Source of the DNA: Bacillus sp. SA1-12
GTDB lineage: Bacteria; Bacillota; Bacilli; Bacillales; Bacillaceae
Reading direction: 5' to 3'
Length of the DNA stretch: 64,000 bases
NCBI RefSeq assembly: GCF_000981385.1
Contig: NZ_LATZ01000010.1
Span: 1-64,000 of the forward strand
Below the pieces are notes generated by a model. The model was not told the origin of the DNA. It was given only the letters and a program-made list of their open reading frames with translations, and ran no database searches. Made by a program: the position numbers and the translations under genes. Shown one piece after another: positions 1 to 7,629 of the stretch. Every line of letters begins with the position of its first letter. Positions within the stretch are counted from its first letter, which is position 1.

Positions 1-243
1 TTACATTTTAATAGTTTAAAATACATTTTTAGCTTATTCTTGATACAAGATATTAATACGCGTTAGGTACAGGATAGTAAAGCTTTTAAGCTAGGTAAGA
101 AGTTTCGATTAGGTTGACACTCAGCTAATGCAACATGTTATCAAATAGAGGGATAAACTTTTTAATAAACTTTTACATAAAATCTATCAAAACTTAAAAA
201 ATCACATTTACAATATAGAAAAAAAGGAAGGGGAAAGACCAAA

Positions 244-378
244 ATGTACAAGTATATAATTAATGTATTATTCAAGGGGAAAATTTATCAAACCAATGTA
301 ATAGCTAACAAAAACAAATCAGAAGAAGAAGTGTATCAAATTGCAAAAGAGCAAATTTTGAAACAATGGGCAGGTTAA
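244..378 (+). CDS. BA3454-type small stress response protein
   Basis: A 44-residue ORF reads MYKYIINVLFKGKIYQTNVI at its N-terminus and ends in KQWAG. The layout (a short hydrophobic strand, a YQTNV motif, then a charged helix with EEEVYQIAKEQ) resembles the BA3454 family of small stress-response proteins of Bacillus, which I recall as about 45 residues with a KQW-type C-terminus. A strong ribosome binding site (GGAAGGGG) lies about 9 bases upstream and fixes the ATG. A possible SigA-type promoter is TTGACA (114-119) with TGTTAT (136-141). Biochemical function is unknown. It stands alone on the plus strand, with an IS element inserted about 110 bp downstream. Confidence 0.72.
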   Translation: MYKYIINVLFKGKIYQTNVIANKNKSEEEVYQIAKEQILKQWAG

Positions 379-490
379 ACAACAACATAGGTTATTAATT
401 TCACCGATTAAAGTGAAACATGCTCCTTTTGCCATATACATATAGGTCAAAACCAATGATTTGAAGATAAATAAAAGCTAAGTGCCAACT

Positions 491-516
491 TGATCTGCCC
501 CGTAAATGTTAGACAC
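491..516 (+). repeat. Left terminal inverted repeat of the IS element
   Basis: The left end starts TGATCTG and contains CCC and GTTAGACA blocks at the same spacing as the reverse complement of the right end. About 20 of 26 positions match by eye. Confidence 0.8.
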
Positions 517-535
517 CAAACTAACATTTACGGGG
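498..535 (+). promoter_or_regulatory. Hairpin inside the IS left end covering the orfA RBS
   Basis: CCCCGTAAATGTTAG (498-512) and CTAACATTTACGGGG (521-535) form a perfect 15-bp stem with an 8-base loop, followed by TGTTTT. The only SD-like sequence for orfA (CGGGGTG, 531-537) lies in and beside the 3' arm. RNA that enters the element from outside would fold and hide the ribosome binding site, a recognised way for IS elements to avoid activation by flanking promoters. It could also act as a weak terminator. Confidence 0.75.
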
Positions 536-542
536 TGTTTTA

Positions 543-1064
543 ATGGCCAAATTTACAACGGAAGAAAAAATTCAAATTGTATTAAGGTATTTAAAAAGAA
601 ATGAAAGTATTAATAAAGTTGCGGAAGAAGTTAATGTTAGTCCTCCTATCTTAAGTGGATGGATACGCCTTTATGAACAATTTGGTTTAGAAGCATTTAT
701 TAAATCCTATACAAGTTATTCTGTAGAGTTTAAACTAAATGTACTCAAGTTTATGAAAGACACGGGTATATCCTCTTATGACGCAGCTGCCATTTTCAAT
801 ATTTCTTCACCAGGCTTGATCCGAAACTGGCGCAAGTTATTTGAGACTGGAGGAATTGATGCCCTACATCCAAAGAAAAAGGGGCGATCATCCATGAAAA
901 AAGAAACAAAAACTAATGTTAAAAAACAATTACCAGTTGAAGGATCGCTTGAGGCTCTACAGGCTGAAAATGAGCGTTTACGTATGGATAACGCCTACTT
1001 AAAAAAGTTGAACGCTTTAGTTCAAGCACAGGAAAAATTACAAACAAAGTCAAAGCGCAAGTAA
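543..1064 (+). CDS. IS150-group transposase OrfA (DNA-binding subunit)
   Basis: This 173-residue protein has two helix-turn-helix segments (about residues 5-45 and 60-105: KIQIVLRYLKRNESINKVAEE, and a second one with SSYDAAAIFNI), matching the tandem HTH of IS150 OrfA. A C-terminal leucine-zipper-like coiled coil follows (ALQAENERLRMDNAYLKKL). It binds the terminal repeats. The slippery heptamer A AAA AAG at 1001-1007 is in the zero frame near the 3' end, so some ribosomes should shift to -1 and make an OrfAB fusion transposase. The SD is inside the left-end hairpin. Confidence 0.9.
   Translation: MAKFTTEEKIQIVLRYLKRNESINKVAEEVNVSPPILSGWIRLYEQFGLEAFIKSYTSYSVEFKLNVLKFMKDTGISSYDAAAIFNISSPGLIRNWRKLFETGGIDALHPKKKGRSSMKKETKTNVKKQLPVEGSLEALQAENERLRMDNAYLKKLNALVQAQEKLQTKSKRK
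1001..1007 (+). other. Programmed -1 frameshift site (A AAA AAG)
   Basis: The heptamer falls exactly in orfA phase (codons at 1002 and 1005). After slippage, the -1 frame is open continuously from here into orfB, giving a fused OrfAB. A6G is the established frameshift signal of IS150 and many other IS3 members. Confidence 0.85.
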
Positions 1065-1093
1065 TTTTTGAGCTAAAGAATGAATTTGATATC

Positions 1094-1903
1094 GTGGAAT
1101 TAGTTAAAGTCGCTGACATTCCACGTAGTACATACTATTATTGGGAAAAACAATTAAATCGAGAGGATAAATATGCGAGTGTAAAAGAAGTTATTGATGC
1201 CGTTTATCATGAGCATAAAGGTCGTTATGGTTACCGCCGTATCCACAAAGAATTAGCGAAAAGGAACATTCACTATGATCCAAAGACCATTAATCGTTTA
1301 ATGAATGAGATGGGCTTAAAATGCGAAGTGCGTATGAAAAAGTACCGTTCATATCGTGGAAAAGTAGGTAATATCGCACCTAATATACTTTATCGCGATT
1401 TCCACGCAGACAATATGAATGAAAAATGGGTAACCGATATAACAGAATTTCACTTATTTGGAGAAAAACGTTTTTTATCTCCAATTTTAGACTTATGTAA
1501 TGGAGAAATTATTGCGTATAAAGTAATGAAACGTCCGGTTTATCCACTGGTTGGAGAGATGTTAGATGAAGCAGTGAAGCGAATACAGCCCGGAGATAAG
1601 GTCATCCTCCATTCAGATCAAGGTTGGCATTATCAGATGGATAAGTATCAAAATAAATTAAAAGAATATGGTATCCGTCAAAGCAGGACTCGTAAGGGAA
1701 ATTGTTTAGACAACGCAGTCATGGAAAATTTCTTTGGCTTATTAAAATCGGAACTTCTTTACTTACAAGAGTTTGAGAGTATGGAACATTTTGAACGAGA
1801 ATTAGAAGAATATATTTATTATTACAATCACAAACGAATGAAGGCAAAATTAAATGACCTAAGTCCAATAGAATACCGGACTCAGGTCTTAGAAGCTGCC
1901 TAA
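1094..1903 (+). CDS. IS150-group transposase OrfB (DDE integrase domain)
   Basis: This is the catalytic part of the transposase (269 residues from a GTG). It begins with an HTH_21-type region (GRYGYRRIHKEL), followed by an rve-type DDE core. The acidic residues are in KWVTDITEF (D), LHSDQGWHY (D) and ENFFGLLKSELLY (E), with the usual D-D-35-E layout. The GTG has no good ribosome binding site, so the natural product is probably the OrfAB fusion made by -1 frameshifting at 1001-1007. The frame is intact to TAA at 1903, six bases from the right inverted repeat. Confidence 0.9.
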   Translation: MELVKVADIPRSTYYYWEKQLNREDKYASVKEVIDAVYHEHKGRYGYRRIHKELAKRNIHYDPKTINRLMNEMGLKCEVRMKKYRSYRGKVGNIAPNILYRDFHADNMNEKWVTDITEFHLFGEKRFLSPILDLCNGEIIAYKVMKRPVYPLVGEMLDEAVKRIQPGDKVILHSDQGWHYQMDKYQNKLKEYGIRQSRTRKGNCLDNAVMENFFGLLKSELLYLQEFESMEHFERELEEYIYYYNHKRMKAKLNDLSPIEYRTQVLEAA

Positions 1904-1908
1904 TCTTT

Positions 1909-1934
1909 TTGTCTAACTTTATTGGGTCAGATCA
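1909..1934 (-). repeat. Right terminal inverted repeat of the IS element
   Basis: Read on the minus strand this end begins TGATCTGACCC and continues to GTTAGACA, pairing with the left end. It starts six bases after the orfB stop codon. Confidence 0.8.
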
Positions 1935-2140
1935 AATGGGCAAAATTTTTGAGATAGCTTTTTTCATATTAGATGAAATATTCTTTTTGGTTGTTTACAA
2001 ACGTTGAATCTGTTTGGTGGTATCTTTTAACGATCTTACAAGTCCGTTTTCAGAACTTTAATGGTTATAGCCTGATAGTCGGTATAATGCAAAGGAAAGA
2101 GCATTTTATTGATGTTGAGGCATAAAATAAATCAAAAATA

Positions 2141-2169
2141 TAGACATATTTTCAAGACTAAAGTATAAT
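2141..2169 (+). promoter_or_regulatory. SigA-type promoter for the riboswitch-terC transcript
   Basis: TAGACA (2141-2146) and TATAAT (2164-2169) are separated by 17 bp. Transcription would start near 2176, just before the riboswitch aptamer. Confidence 0.7.
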
Positions 2170-2202
2170 GGCAATAACAATTAGTTTTTTGAATATGTAA
2201 TA

Positions 2203-2347
2203 ACCTTCCACCGTAAAGGGGAGTAGCGTCAGGATTATTCCTGAAACAAAGTCGTCATTCCATGAACCTTGATTGTTCATCGGCTTTGTTGGCATAAAAT
2301 TGTGCTTAGCGAGACCTTTGCCATTTTGGCAAAGGTCTCTTTATTTT
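2203..2347 (+). promoter_or_regulatory. yybP-ykoY (manganese) riboswitch with terminator
   Basis: The segment contains the hallmark AAAGGGGAGTAGCG (2215-2228), then a long middle hairpin region, then the closing TTGGCATAAAATTGTGCTTAGC region and an intrinsic terminator. This arrangement matches the yybP-ykoY class, which senses Mn2+ and switches on genes such as Bacillus ykoY. The gene downstream is a TerC-family membrane protein, the expected target. High Mn2+ would disfavour the terminator and allow expression. Confidence 0.88.
2311..2347 (+). terminator. Riboswitch-controlled intrinsic terminator
   Basis: A perfect 12-bp stem (GAGACCTTTGCC with GGCAAAGGTCTC), a 5-base loop, and a T-rich tail. 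It is the expression platform of the manganese riboswitch and lies about 180 bp before the terC start codon. Confidence 0.9.
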
Positions 2348-2528
2348 TGCCTGGAAAGTTATTGAAACTCTGTATTGAGGATGGTGCTTCGACATCCAGC
2401 TCCGAAGAACAGGATGTTCAAGTACAGCCAGGGTGATTAACGTCGCGCTTTGGATTTTGGTTTAAAACTATTTTTGATTCTATAAGAATTTGAAAGTAGT
2501 AAAATATATTTTTTAGGAGGTAGAACAA

Positions 2529-3236
2529 ATGGAAATGGAATTTCTCACTGCACTTTTGTCTATTATAGTGATTGATTTAGTTTTAGCTGGAGATAATGCC
2601 ATTCTAATCGGACTTGCGGCAAGAAACCTGCCTAAAGACCAACAAAAGAAAGTAATTATATGGGGATCATTTGGAGCAATTGCGATACGTATTGTGGCTA
2701 CACTAGCTGTCGTTTGGTTATTGGAAATCCCTGGTCTGCATTTAGTCGGCGGACTTTTACTAGTGATTATTGCTTATAAATTGCTTGTTGATGACAATGA
2801 CCACGGAGATGTCAAGGCTGGGGATAACTTTTGGGCAGCGATTCGTACCGTAATTATCGCTGACGCATTAATGGGTCTGGATAATGTATTGGCTGTTGCA
2901 GGAGCTTCTCATGGAAATATGCTTCTAGTCGTCATTGGATTATTAATCTCTGTTCCAGTAGTTATGTGGGGAAGTACAATCATTCTTAAATGGATTGATC
3001 GTTACCCGATTATTGTTACAATTGGGGCCGGTGTATTAGCCTGGACATCTGCTAAGATGATCGTTGGAGAACATTTCTTAAGCGGATTATTTGCTAACGG
3101 CTTTGTAAAATATGGCTTTGAAATTTTAGTTATTGCTGCTGTCATTGGGTTAGGGAAATATAAAAAAACAAAAATGGCAAAGGAAAAAGCTGAAAGTGAT
3201 GAACAAGATTCCTTGTTAAAGGCTGGTTCTAACTAA
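2529..3236 (+). CDS. TerC-family membrane protein (YkoY/MeeY-type Mn2+ exporter)
   Basis: This 235-residue integral membrane protein has seven or so predicted helices. It carries the TerC signatures LVLAGDNAILIGLAARNLP (residues 18-36) and DALMGLDNVLAVAGASHG (about 111-128), whose paired acidic residues are thought to bind metal. B. subtilis TerC proteins YceF and YkoY (MeeF, MeeY) are implicated in Mn2+ efflux and supply of Mn to exported enzymes. The upstream yybP-ykoY riboswitch supports the Mn role. The start is set by TTTAGGAGG nine bases upstream. The C-terminus is charged and cytosolic. It is a single-gene unit ending at a hairpin near 3250. Confidence 0.88.
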   Translation: MEMEFLTALLSIIVIDLVLAGDNAILIGLAARNLPKDQQKKVIIWGSFGAIAIRIVATLAVVWLLEIPGLHLVGGLLLVIIAYKLLVDDNDHGDVKAGDNFWAAIRTVIIADALMGLDNVLAVAGASHGNMLLVVIGLLISVPVVMWGSTIILKWIDRYPIIVTIGAGVLAWTSAKMIVGEHFLSGLFANGFVKYGFEILVIAAVIGLGKYKKTKMAKEKAESDEQDSLLKAGSN

Positions 3237-3249
3237 AATAGTTTAAAAG

Positions 3250-3286
3250 AAAAGACGCTTACCAATGAGGGAGCGTTTTTTCTTTA
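3250..3286 (+). terminator. Terminator after terC
   Basis: GACGCT...AGCGTT form a short imperfect stem followed by TTTTTTCTTT. Confidence 0.6.
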
Positions 3287-3393
3287 TTTTCTGAATTCTT
3301 TTGTGGGAAATACATGATTTCTTGTATAATAGTCTTAAAGCAATTTAAAAAGTAGAGGATACTAAGTGGTGTTTATGTTCTTATGAATTAAAA

Positions 3394-3407
3394 TGTAAAC
3401 GATTTCA
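3394..3407 (+). promoter_or_regulatory. cre site (CcpA operator) in the histidine kinase leader
   Basis: TGTAAACGATTTCA matches the cre consensus TGWAANCGNTNWCA at every position. It lies about 65 bp downstream of a TATAAT (3325-3330) and about 90 bp upstream of the kinase start, so it would act as a road-block or affect a closer promoter. Confidence 0.7.
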
Positions 3408-3495
3408 ATTTGGTGTCTCAGTTGCGGTTTTAGAATGGATTTAGCACTTGTCATTCAAAAAAAATTACAAGGTGAGAATGAGGGGGGGAGTATAG

Positions 3496-4914
3496 ATGAG
3501 TATGAATGGGAAGTTGTCGCATCAATTTCTTATATACAATGAGACATTTAAACACAACTCTGCCGGAATAGTTGTGTTTTCAGAAGATGGGAAGATGATC
3601 GAGAGCAATCATTCGCTTTGTAAAATACTTGGATATCATGAAGATGAACTAAAAAATTTCAACATTTCCAAACTTATACACCCCGACAGTTTACCTGACC
3701 ATACTAAACATGTAGGAGAACTTATAAAAGGGTCAATCATGAATCAACCTCGCTTGTATCGTTTTATCCACCATAAAGGTTATGATGTTTGGATGCTAGT
3801 ATCTACAACTGTTATAACGGGAGAGAATAATCACTTTTTGCTTGTTTCCAATCTAGTTGAAATCAACAGTCATATTTTATTCGATAAAGAGTATCGTCTC
3901 TTAACCGAACATTCAATTGACATGATTGCCAGGCACTCTCCAGATGGCATTTTCAAATTTGTAAGTCCTTCATGCAAACTGCTTTTAGGCTATGAGCCCG
4001 AAGAATTATTGGAAAAGTCCCCTTATGATATCTTTCATCCAGATGATATTGCCATGATTGCCGAACATCATCAAAATATCCTGGAAGACATTGATCTGAA
4101 TAGCTGTATCTTTCGTATACGTAAAAAAGATGGAAGCTATAGTTGGTTTGAATCTGTGGGTAAGGCAGTTAAAGACGAAAAGGGCAGTGTTACTGAGTTG
4201 TTAATCTTTTCGAGGGATATTACAAAACGTGTCAAAACAGAAGAATTATTGCGAAAAACGGAGCGGTTATCCGTTATTGGTCAAATGGCCGCTGGAGTGG
4301 CACATGAAATCCGGAATCCATTGACGTCAATTAAAGGATTGATGAAACTAATAAGATCATCACCAGAGAAGATCGATTTTTATATGGACATTATTCATGC
4401 CGAGTTAGAACGAATTGAGTTGATTACAAATGAATTTATGACGGTTGCTAAACCATTGGCCGTTAAATTTTGCCTTAGAGATTTACAAAGCTTATTAAAA
4501 GGTGTGACATCCTTTCTTCAGCCTGAAGCTCTTTTGAAAAATGTACAAATCAATACAGAATTTGAGGAAGACATTCCGGAGATTAACTGTGACGCTAATC
4601 AATTAAAACAAGTCTTTATAAATATTATAAAAAATGCAATTGAAGCAATGCCTGAAGGCGGAGAAGTGATTGTTAAAGTAACTATGTTCGAGGATGACCA
4701 AGTCTTAGTTCGATGTATTGATCACGGGTGCGGAATCTCTCCAGAACGGCTTCCGTATCTCGGAGAACCTTTTTATAGTCTGAAAGAAAAGGGGACAGGC
4801 TTAGGGCTGATGGTCTGCTATAAAATTGTTGAGGAGCATAATGGGAGAATTTCAGTAAGCAGCGAAGTTCACAAAGGGACTACTGTTGATGTGATTCTCC
4901 CTGTACAACTTTAA
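3496..4914 (+). CDS. Orphan PAS-PAS sensor histidine kinase (KinE/KinA-like)
   Basis: This 472-residue kinase has no obvious membrane segment. Residues about 15-125 and 135-245 are two PAS domains (typical GYHEDEL and GYEPEEL motifs). HisKA follows at about 255-320 with the H-box AAGVAHEIRNPLTSIKG (His near residue 270). The HATPase_c domain at about 360-470 has the N-box FINIIKNAIEAMPEGGEV, G1 DHGCGIS and G2 GTGLGL. The HEIRNPLTSIKG form is typical of sporulation kinases feeding Spo0F. No response regulator is adjacent, which fits an orphan phosphorelay kinase. Expression is probably glucose-repressed through the cre site upstream. The target is inferred, not shown. Confidence 0.85.
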   Translation: MSMNGKLSHQFLIYNETFKHNSAGIVVFSEDGKMIESNHSLCKILGYHEDELKNFNISKLIHPDSLPDHTKHVGELIKGSIMNQPRLYRFIHHKGYDVWMLVSTTVITGENNHFLLVSNLVEINSHILFDKEYRLLTEHSIDMIARHSPDGIFKFVSPSCKLLLGYEPEELLEKSPYDIFHPDDIAMIAEHHQNILEDIDLNSCIFRIRKKDGSYSWFESVGKAVKDEKGSVTELLIFSRDITKRVKTEELLRKTERLSVIGQMAAGVAHEIRNPLTSIKGLMKLIRSSPEKIDFYMDIIHAELERIELITNEFMTVAKPLAVKFCLRDLQSLLKGVTSFLQPEALLKNVQINTEFEEDIPEINCDANQLKQVFINIIKNAIEAMPEGGEVIVKVTMFEDDQVLVRCIDHGCGISPERLPYLGEPFYSLKEKGTGLGLMVCYKIVEEHNGRISVSSEVHKGTTVDVILPVQL

Positions 4915-5021
4915 AGATAGTGTGGGAGAAGGGGACTATCTATATATGAGAATAAAAAATAGAGGCCATTCTTTCATTGTTGAGTATCCGTTTTTATCAG
5001 CGGCTTCAAAGTTTACAACTA

Positions 5022-5059
5022 TTGAAGAATTCCCTTTTTTACACTACAATATGTAATGG
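5022..5059 (+). promoter_or_regulatory. Promoter with embedded BlaI-type operator (autoregulation)
   Basis: TTGAAG (5022-5027) and TACAAT (5045-5050) are spaced by 17 bp. The operator ACACTACA (5041-5048), ATA spacer, TGTAATGG (5052-5059) overlaps the -10 box. Six of eight right-arm bases match the perfect operator at 6382-6416. The repressor gene begins 13 bp downstream, so BlaI would control its own synthesis. Confidence 0.72.
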
Positions 5060-5071
5060 TAGGTGAAAAAC

Positions 5072-5491
5072 ATGAACATAAACAACTTTCGGTTTGATAA
5101 AGTAGGATTGAATCGATTTTTTGGTCCTTTAGAGTCAAAAATTATGGATATTCTTTGGGAAGGACCGGAAATGAGTATTAAAGAGGTCCAACAACAGCTT
5201 GAAAAAGAAAAAGCAACAAATTTTAATACGGTTATGACTGTGATGAATCGGCTGGTTGATAAAAGAGTAATCGAAAAAAAGGCCGTCGGAAGAACGTCAT
5301 ACTTTAAGCCAGTAAAAACGAAACAGGAATTTATTGAAGAGCAATCGAAAAAGCTTACAGATAATCTATTAGATGAGTTTGGAGGCCTAGTTGTGAACCA
5401 TATGCTTGATTCTCTAACAGAGGTAGACCAACAGTTACTTATTCGCTTGGAAGAAAAAATTGATCAATTGAAAAAAGGAAAAAATAAATAA
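5072..5491 (+). CDS. BlaI/MecI/CopY-family transcriptional repressor
   Basis: This 139-residue protein has a winged-helix N-terminal domain (LESKIMDILWEGPEMSIKEV, then NFNTVMTVMNRLVDKRVIEKK as recognition helix and turn) and a C-terminal dimerisation helix region, as in BlaI, MecI and CopY. ATG at 5072 is preferred over the GTG at 5063 because AGGTG lies 7 bases before it. It overlaps the following M56 protease gene by one base (TAATG), so the two are translationally coupled. Family repressors bind TACA-x-TGTA palindromes, and three such sites occur in this module. The family mechanism is cleavage of the repressor after its partner protease is activated. Confidence 0.9.
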   Translation: MNINNFRFDKVGLNRFFGPLESKIMDILWEGPEMSIKEVQQQLEKEKATNFNTVMTVMNRLVDKRVIEKKAVGRTSYFKPVKTKQEFIEEQSKKLTDNLLDEFGGLVVNHMLDSLTEVDQQLLIRLEEKIDQLKKGKNK

Positions 5492-6339
5492 TGTGGAGAT
5501 ATAAATCACAATTTGTTTTCGGATTAGGCCTTTTTCTTGGGATCATCATGTGTGCTCAAATGGGAATGTATGTGGTTAATCACGTATTTGGTACAATGAT
5601 TAACCTGAATATCTTTCAGTTCTGCATTAGTTTATTTATGGGAAATACCTTCTTGTATCATTCTGTTTTATTAGCTATTAACTCTTTTATTGCCTTCACG
5701 ATTTTTAGTATTTGCAAGAAAATGATTAATCAATTTATAGAAATAAAAAAGATTAAGAATAAAATCACCTTGTTAAAAAATGAACCACTTACATTATCTT
5801 TAAATCATTGCTTTCAACGAAAAAAAATGGATATTCAAGTGATTACCTGCAATGAACCTGTTGCCTTCACCTTTGGGTTTGCAAGTCCAACGATCGTCCT
5901 ATCAACAGAATTAATAAAGATGCTGGATCAAGAGGAATTGGCTGCCGTAGTCTATCATGAAACTGCTCATCAGAAATCCTTCGATCCTATCAAAACATTT
6001 ATATTACAATTGATCTCTGAGGTTATGTGGTATATTCCGCTTACAAAATGGGCGTATCAAAATTATAAAATTTTAGTTGAACTTGTAGCTGATGAATATG
6101 CAGTTAGGCGGATGGGATCTGAATTAGGGTTAGGCAGTGCACTTCTTAAACTTATTAAAACACGCATAGGAGGAAGCTCCGCTCCAGCTCTTGTGCATTT
6201 TACCGGAGGAACGGTTGATTACCGTATAAAGCAATTGATTGAGCCAGAGCCGTCCATTCCTGTCAAATTACAAACAAGATCGATTTTTATTTCCATCAAC
6301 ATGATTATGGTGATGATGGTCTTAATGGATATTGTTTAA
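5491..6339 (+). CDS. M56-family (BlaR1/MecR1-like) membrane metalloprotease
   Basis: This 282-residue protein has predicted membrane helices near residues 8-30, 42-80, 165-185 and at the C-terminus. The zinc motif HETAH (156-160) is followed by ELVADEY (E197), the M56 layout. It ends right after the last hydrophobic segment, so it lacks the extracellular penicillin-binding sensor of BlaR1. The trigger must therefore differ from a beta-lactam acylating a sensor serine; a redox or envelope signal is a reasonable inference from its neighbours. It overlaps blaI by one base. The likely substrate is the adjacent BlaI repressor. Confidence 0.85.
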   Translation: MWRYKSQFVFGLGLFLGIIMCAQMGMYVVNHVFGTMINLNIFQFCISLFMGNTFLYHSVLLAINSFIAFTIFSICKKMINQFIEIKKIKNKITLLKNEPLTLSLNHCFQRKKMDIQVITCNEPVAFTFGFASPTIVLSTELIKMLDQEELAAVVYHETAHQKSFDPIKTFILQLISEVMWYIPLTKWAYQNYKILVELVADEYAVRRMGSELGLGSALLKLIKTRIGGSSAPALVHFTGGTVDYRIKQLIEPEPSIPVKLQTRSIFISINMIMVMMVLMDIV

Positions 6340-6370
6340 TGAGTCTAGCTTCTTATCAATTATTTTTTTC

Positions 6371-6416
6371 TTGACCAATAAGTATATATACACTACAATG
6401 TGTAGTGTATATATAC
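6371..6416 (+). promoter_or_regulatory. Promoter and 35-bp perfect palindromic operator for doxX-bdbDC
   Basis: TTGACC (6371-6376) and TACAAT (6394-6399) are spaced by 17 bp. The left arm GTATATATACACTACA (6382-6397) is exactly repeated in inverted form at 6401-6416 around a 3-base centre, so the operator covers the spacer, the -10 box and the start site. The core ACACTACA-N3-TGTAGTGT recurs upstream of blaI and at 6454-6473. Confidence 0.82.
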
Positions 6417-6451
6417 AATGGGTAAAAAGGAATGTCATTTTTTTTATCCCT

Positions 6452-6476
6452 TAAACACTACGAAGTGTAGTGTTTA
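6452..6476 (+). promoter_or_regulatory. Second BlaI-type operator before doxX
   Basis: TAAACACTAC (6452-6461) and GTAGTGTTTA (6467-6476) are perfect inverted arms. The core is ACACTACG-AAG-TGTAGTGT, one base off the operator at 6382-6416. It lies about 35 bp downstream of that operator, in the transcribed leader, so two repressor dimers could cooperate or block elongation. Confidence 0.78.
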
Positions 6477-6509
6477 GCTTGTAAAACTAACTGAAGGGAG
6501 CTAGTTTAA

Positions 6510-6896
6510 ATGAAGTCTTTTGAAATCGGAACTCTCATTTTGCGTGTTTATTTAGGATTAGCATTTTTTATTCATGGATTTACAAAATTTCAAGGTGGTG
6601 TCGAAAATACGGCAGGCTGGTTTGAAAGCATGGGCATCCCTGGATTCATGGCATATGTTGTTACGGTTATTGAGATAGTTGGAGGCTTGCTGCTCATTGC
6701 GGGTTTAGGCACACGTTATATCACCCCATTGTTTTTTATCATTATGATGGTAGTGATTTTTAAGGTGAAATTATCTGAAGGTTTTACAGGATATGAATTG
6801 GATCTTACATATGCAGCCATTGCATTATTCCTGTTTCTTAATTCGAAATCAACATTCTCACTCGATGCAAAGCTTTTAAATAAAGAAGCAGCCTAG
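6510..6896 (+). CDS. DoxX-family membrane protein
   Basis: This 128-residue protein has four transmembrane helices. The N-terminal pattern LRVYLGLAFFIHGFTKFQGG and the later ITPLFFIIMMVVIFKVK match DoxX/DoxD. Bacillus DoxX-like proteins are often induced by thiol-reactive or quinone stress, and in mycobacteria a DoxX works with a thiol oxidoreductase; the biochemical role is not settled. A GAAGGGAG site sets the start. It is the first gene after the double operator and precedes a BdbD/BdbC pair, so it probably acts with them in membrane thiol redox control. Confidence 0.85.
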   Translation: MKSFEIGTLILRVYLGLAFFIHGFTKFQGGVENTAGWFESMGIPGFMAYVVTVIEIVGGLLLIAGLGTRYITPLFFIIMMVVIFKVKLSEGFTGYELDLTYAAIALFLFLNSKSTFSLDAKLLNKEAA

Positions 6897-6936
6897 GATC
6901 TAGATAGTACTGACAAATATTCAAGTAGGTGTAAAC

Positions 6937-7620
6937 ATGTCAAAAGGAAGAAGAAAAAAGTCGAAAACGCAGTCCCCTAAACTTATATTTTGGATTGTCG
7001 GCCTGCTGGCAATTTGTATGGGAGGATTGCTTTTTCTAACCAATACATCAACAAAGGTTGAAGCATTTGATTACAGCGGACAACCATTTATGGGTGAGGA
7101 AGCAGCACCTGTTCAAATCGTTGAGTTTGGTGATTATAAATGCCCAATCTGCAAAAATTTTAATGAGTCGTTTTTGCCTCAGATCAAACAGGATTTTATT
7201 GATACAGGGGAAGCAAAATTTTATTTTATGAATTATTCCTTTATAAACATTGATTCTATCCGGTCGGCGAAGTTTGGCGAGGCTGTTTACCAGGAACTTG
7301 GAAATGAGACGTTTTGGAAATTCCATGAACTTCTTTTTACAAAACAGCCAGCTGACTTGAAATATGAAAGAATGGATGTTTTTACAGAAACCTTTCTTGA
7401 AGATACATTAAAGGAAATTGTCTCAGAAGAAGAAGTTCAAAAAGTGGTGCAAGCATTTAAAAGCAATGAATCAGAGACTGCCTGGAATACGGATATGGAG
7501 AAAGCCAATAAGCTTGGAATAACAGGTACTCCAACTATCTATGTAAACGGCAAAAAGTTTGAAGGCAATAGCTATGAAGACTTTAAAGCGATGGTTGAAG
7601 AGGCTTCACAAGGGGAGTAG
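6937..7620 (+). CDS. bdbD: BdbD-like DsbA-family thiol-disulfide oxidoreductase
   Basis: This 227-residue protein has a basic N-terminus and one membrane anchor (about residues 15-36). An extracellular thioredoxin-fold domain follows, with the active site CPIC (C69, C72) inserted by a helical region as in DsbA/BdbD. The cis-proline loop is GITGTPTIYVNG. It would oxidise thiols in exported proteins and be re-oxidised by the BdbC-like quinone reductase encoded next. The gene lies 40 bp after doxX and 9 bp before bdbC, in one operon under BlaI-type operators. Confidence 0.88.
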   Translation: MSKGRRKKSKTQSPKLIFWIVGLLAICMGGLLFLTNTSTKVEAFDYSGQPFMGEEAAPVQIVEFGDYKCPICKNFNESFLPQIKQDFIDTGEAKFYFMNYSFINIDSIRSAKFGEAVYQELGNETFWKFHELLFTKQPADLKYERMDVFTETFLEDTLKEIVSEEEVQKVVQAFKSNESETAWNTDMEKANKLGITGTPTIYVNGKKFEGNSYEDFKAMVEEASQGE

Positions 7621-7629
7621 TGAATAGAG

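Larger units (their letters stand above)
491..1934 (+). mobile_element. IS3-family insertion sequence, IS150 group, complete
   Basis: This 1444-bp element carries overlapping orfA and orfB in the order typical of IS3. Its ends are imperfect inverted repeats: both begin TGATCTG, share CCC in the middle, and share GTTAGACA at the inner edge. Both reading frames are open and the frameshift site and DDE domain are intact, so it looks potentially active. No 3-5 bp direct repeat is evident in the flanks (AACT on the left, AATG on the right), which suggests an old insertion or a rearranged flank. It sits between a stress-protein gene and the TerC riboswitch. Confidence 0.9.

Noticed and set aside
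1094-1903. Reading orfB as an independently started gene with its own promoter
   Set aside because: The GTG lacks an SD and a canonical -1 frameshift site lies upstream in phase; fusion expression is more likely.
491-1934. Target-site duplication at the IS ends
   Set aside because: The flanking bases differ on the two sides and no 3-5 bp direct repeat could be found.
5491-6339. Beta-lactam resistance regulator (true BlaR1)
   Set aside because: No penicillin-binding sensor domain and no beta-lactamase or PBP2a gene nearby.
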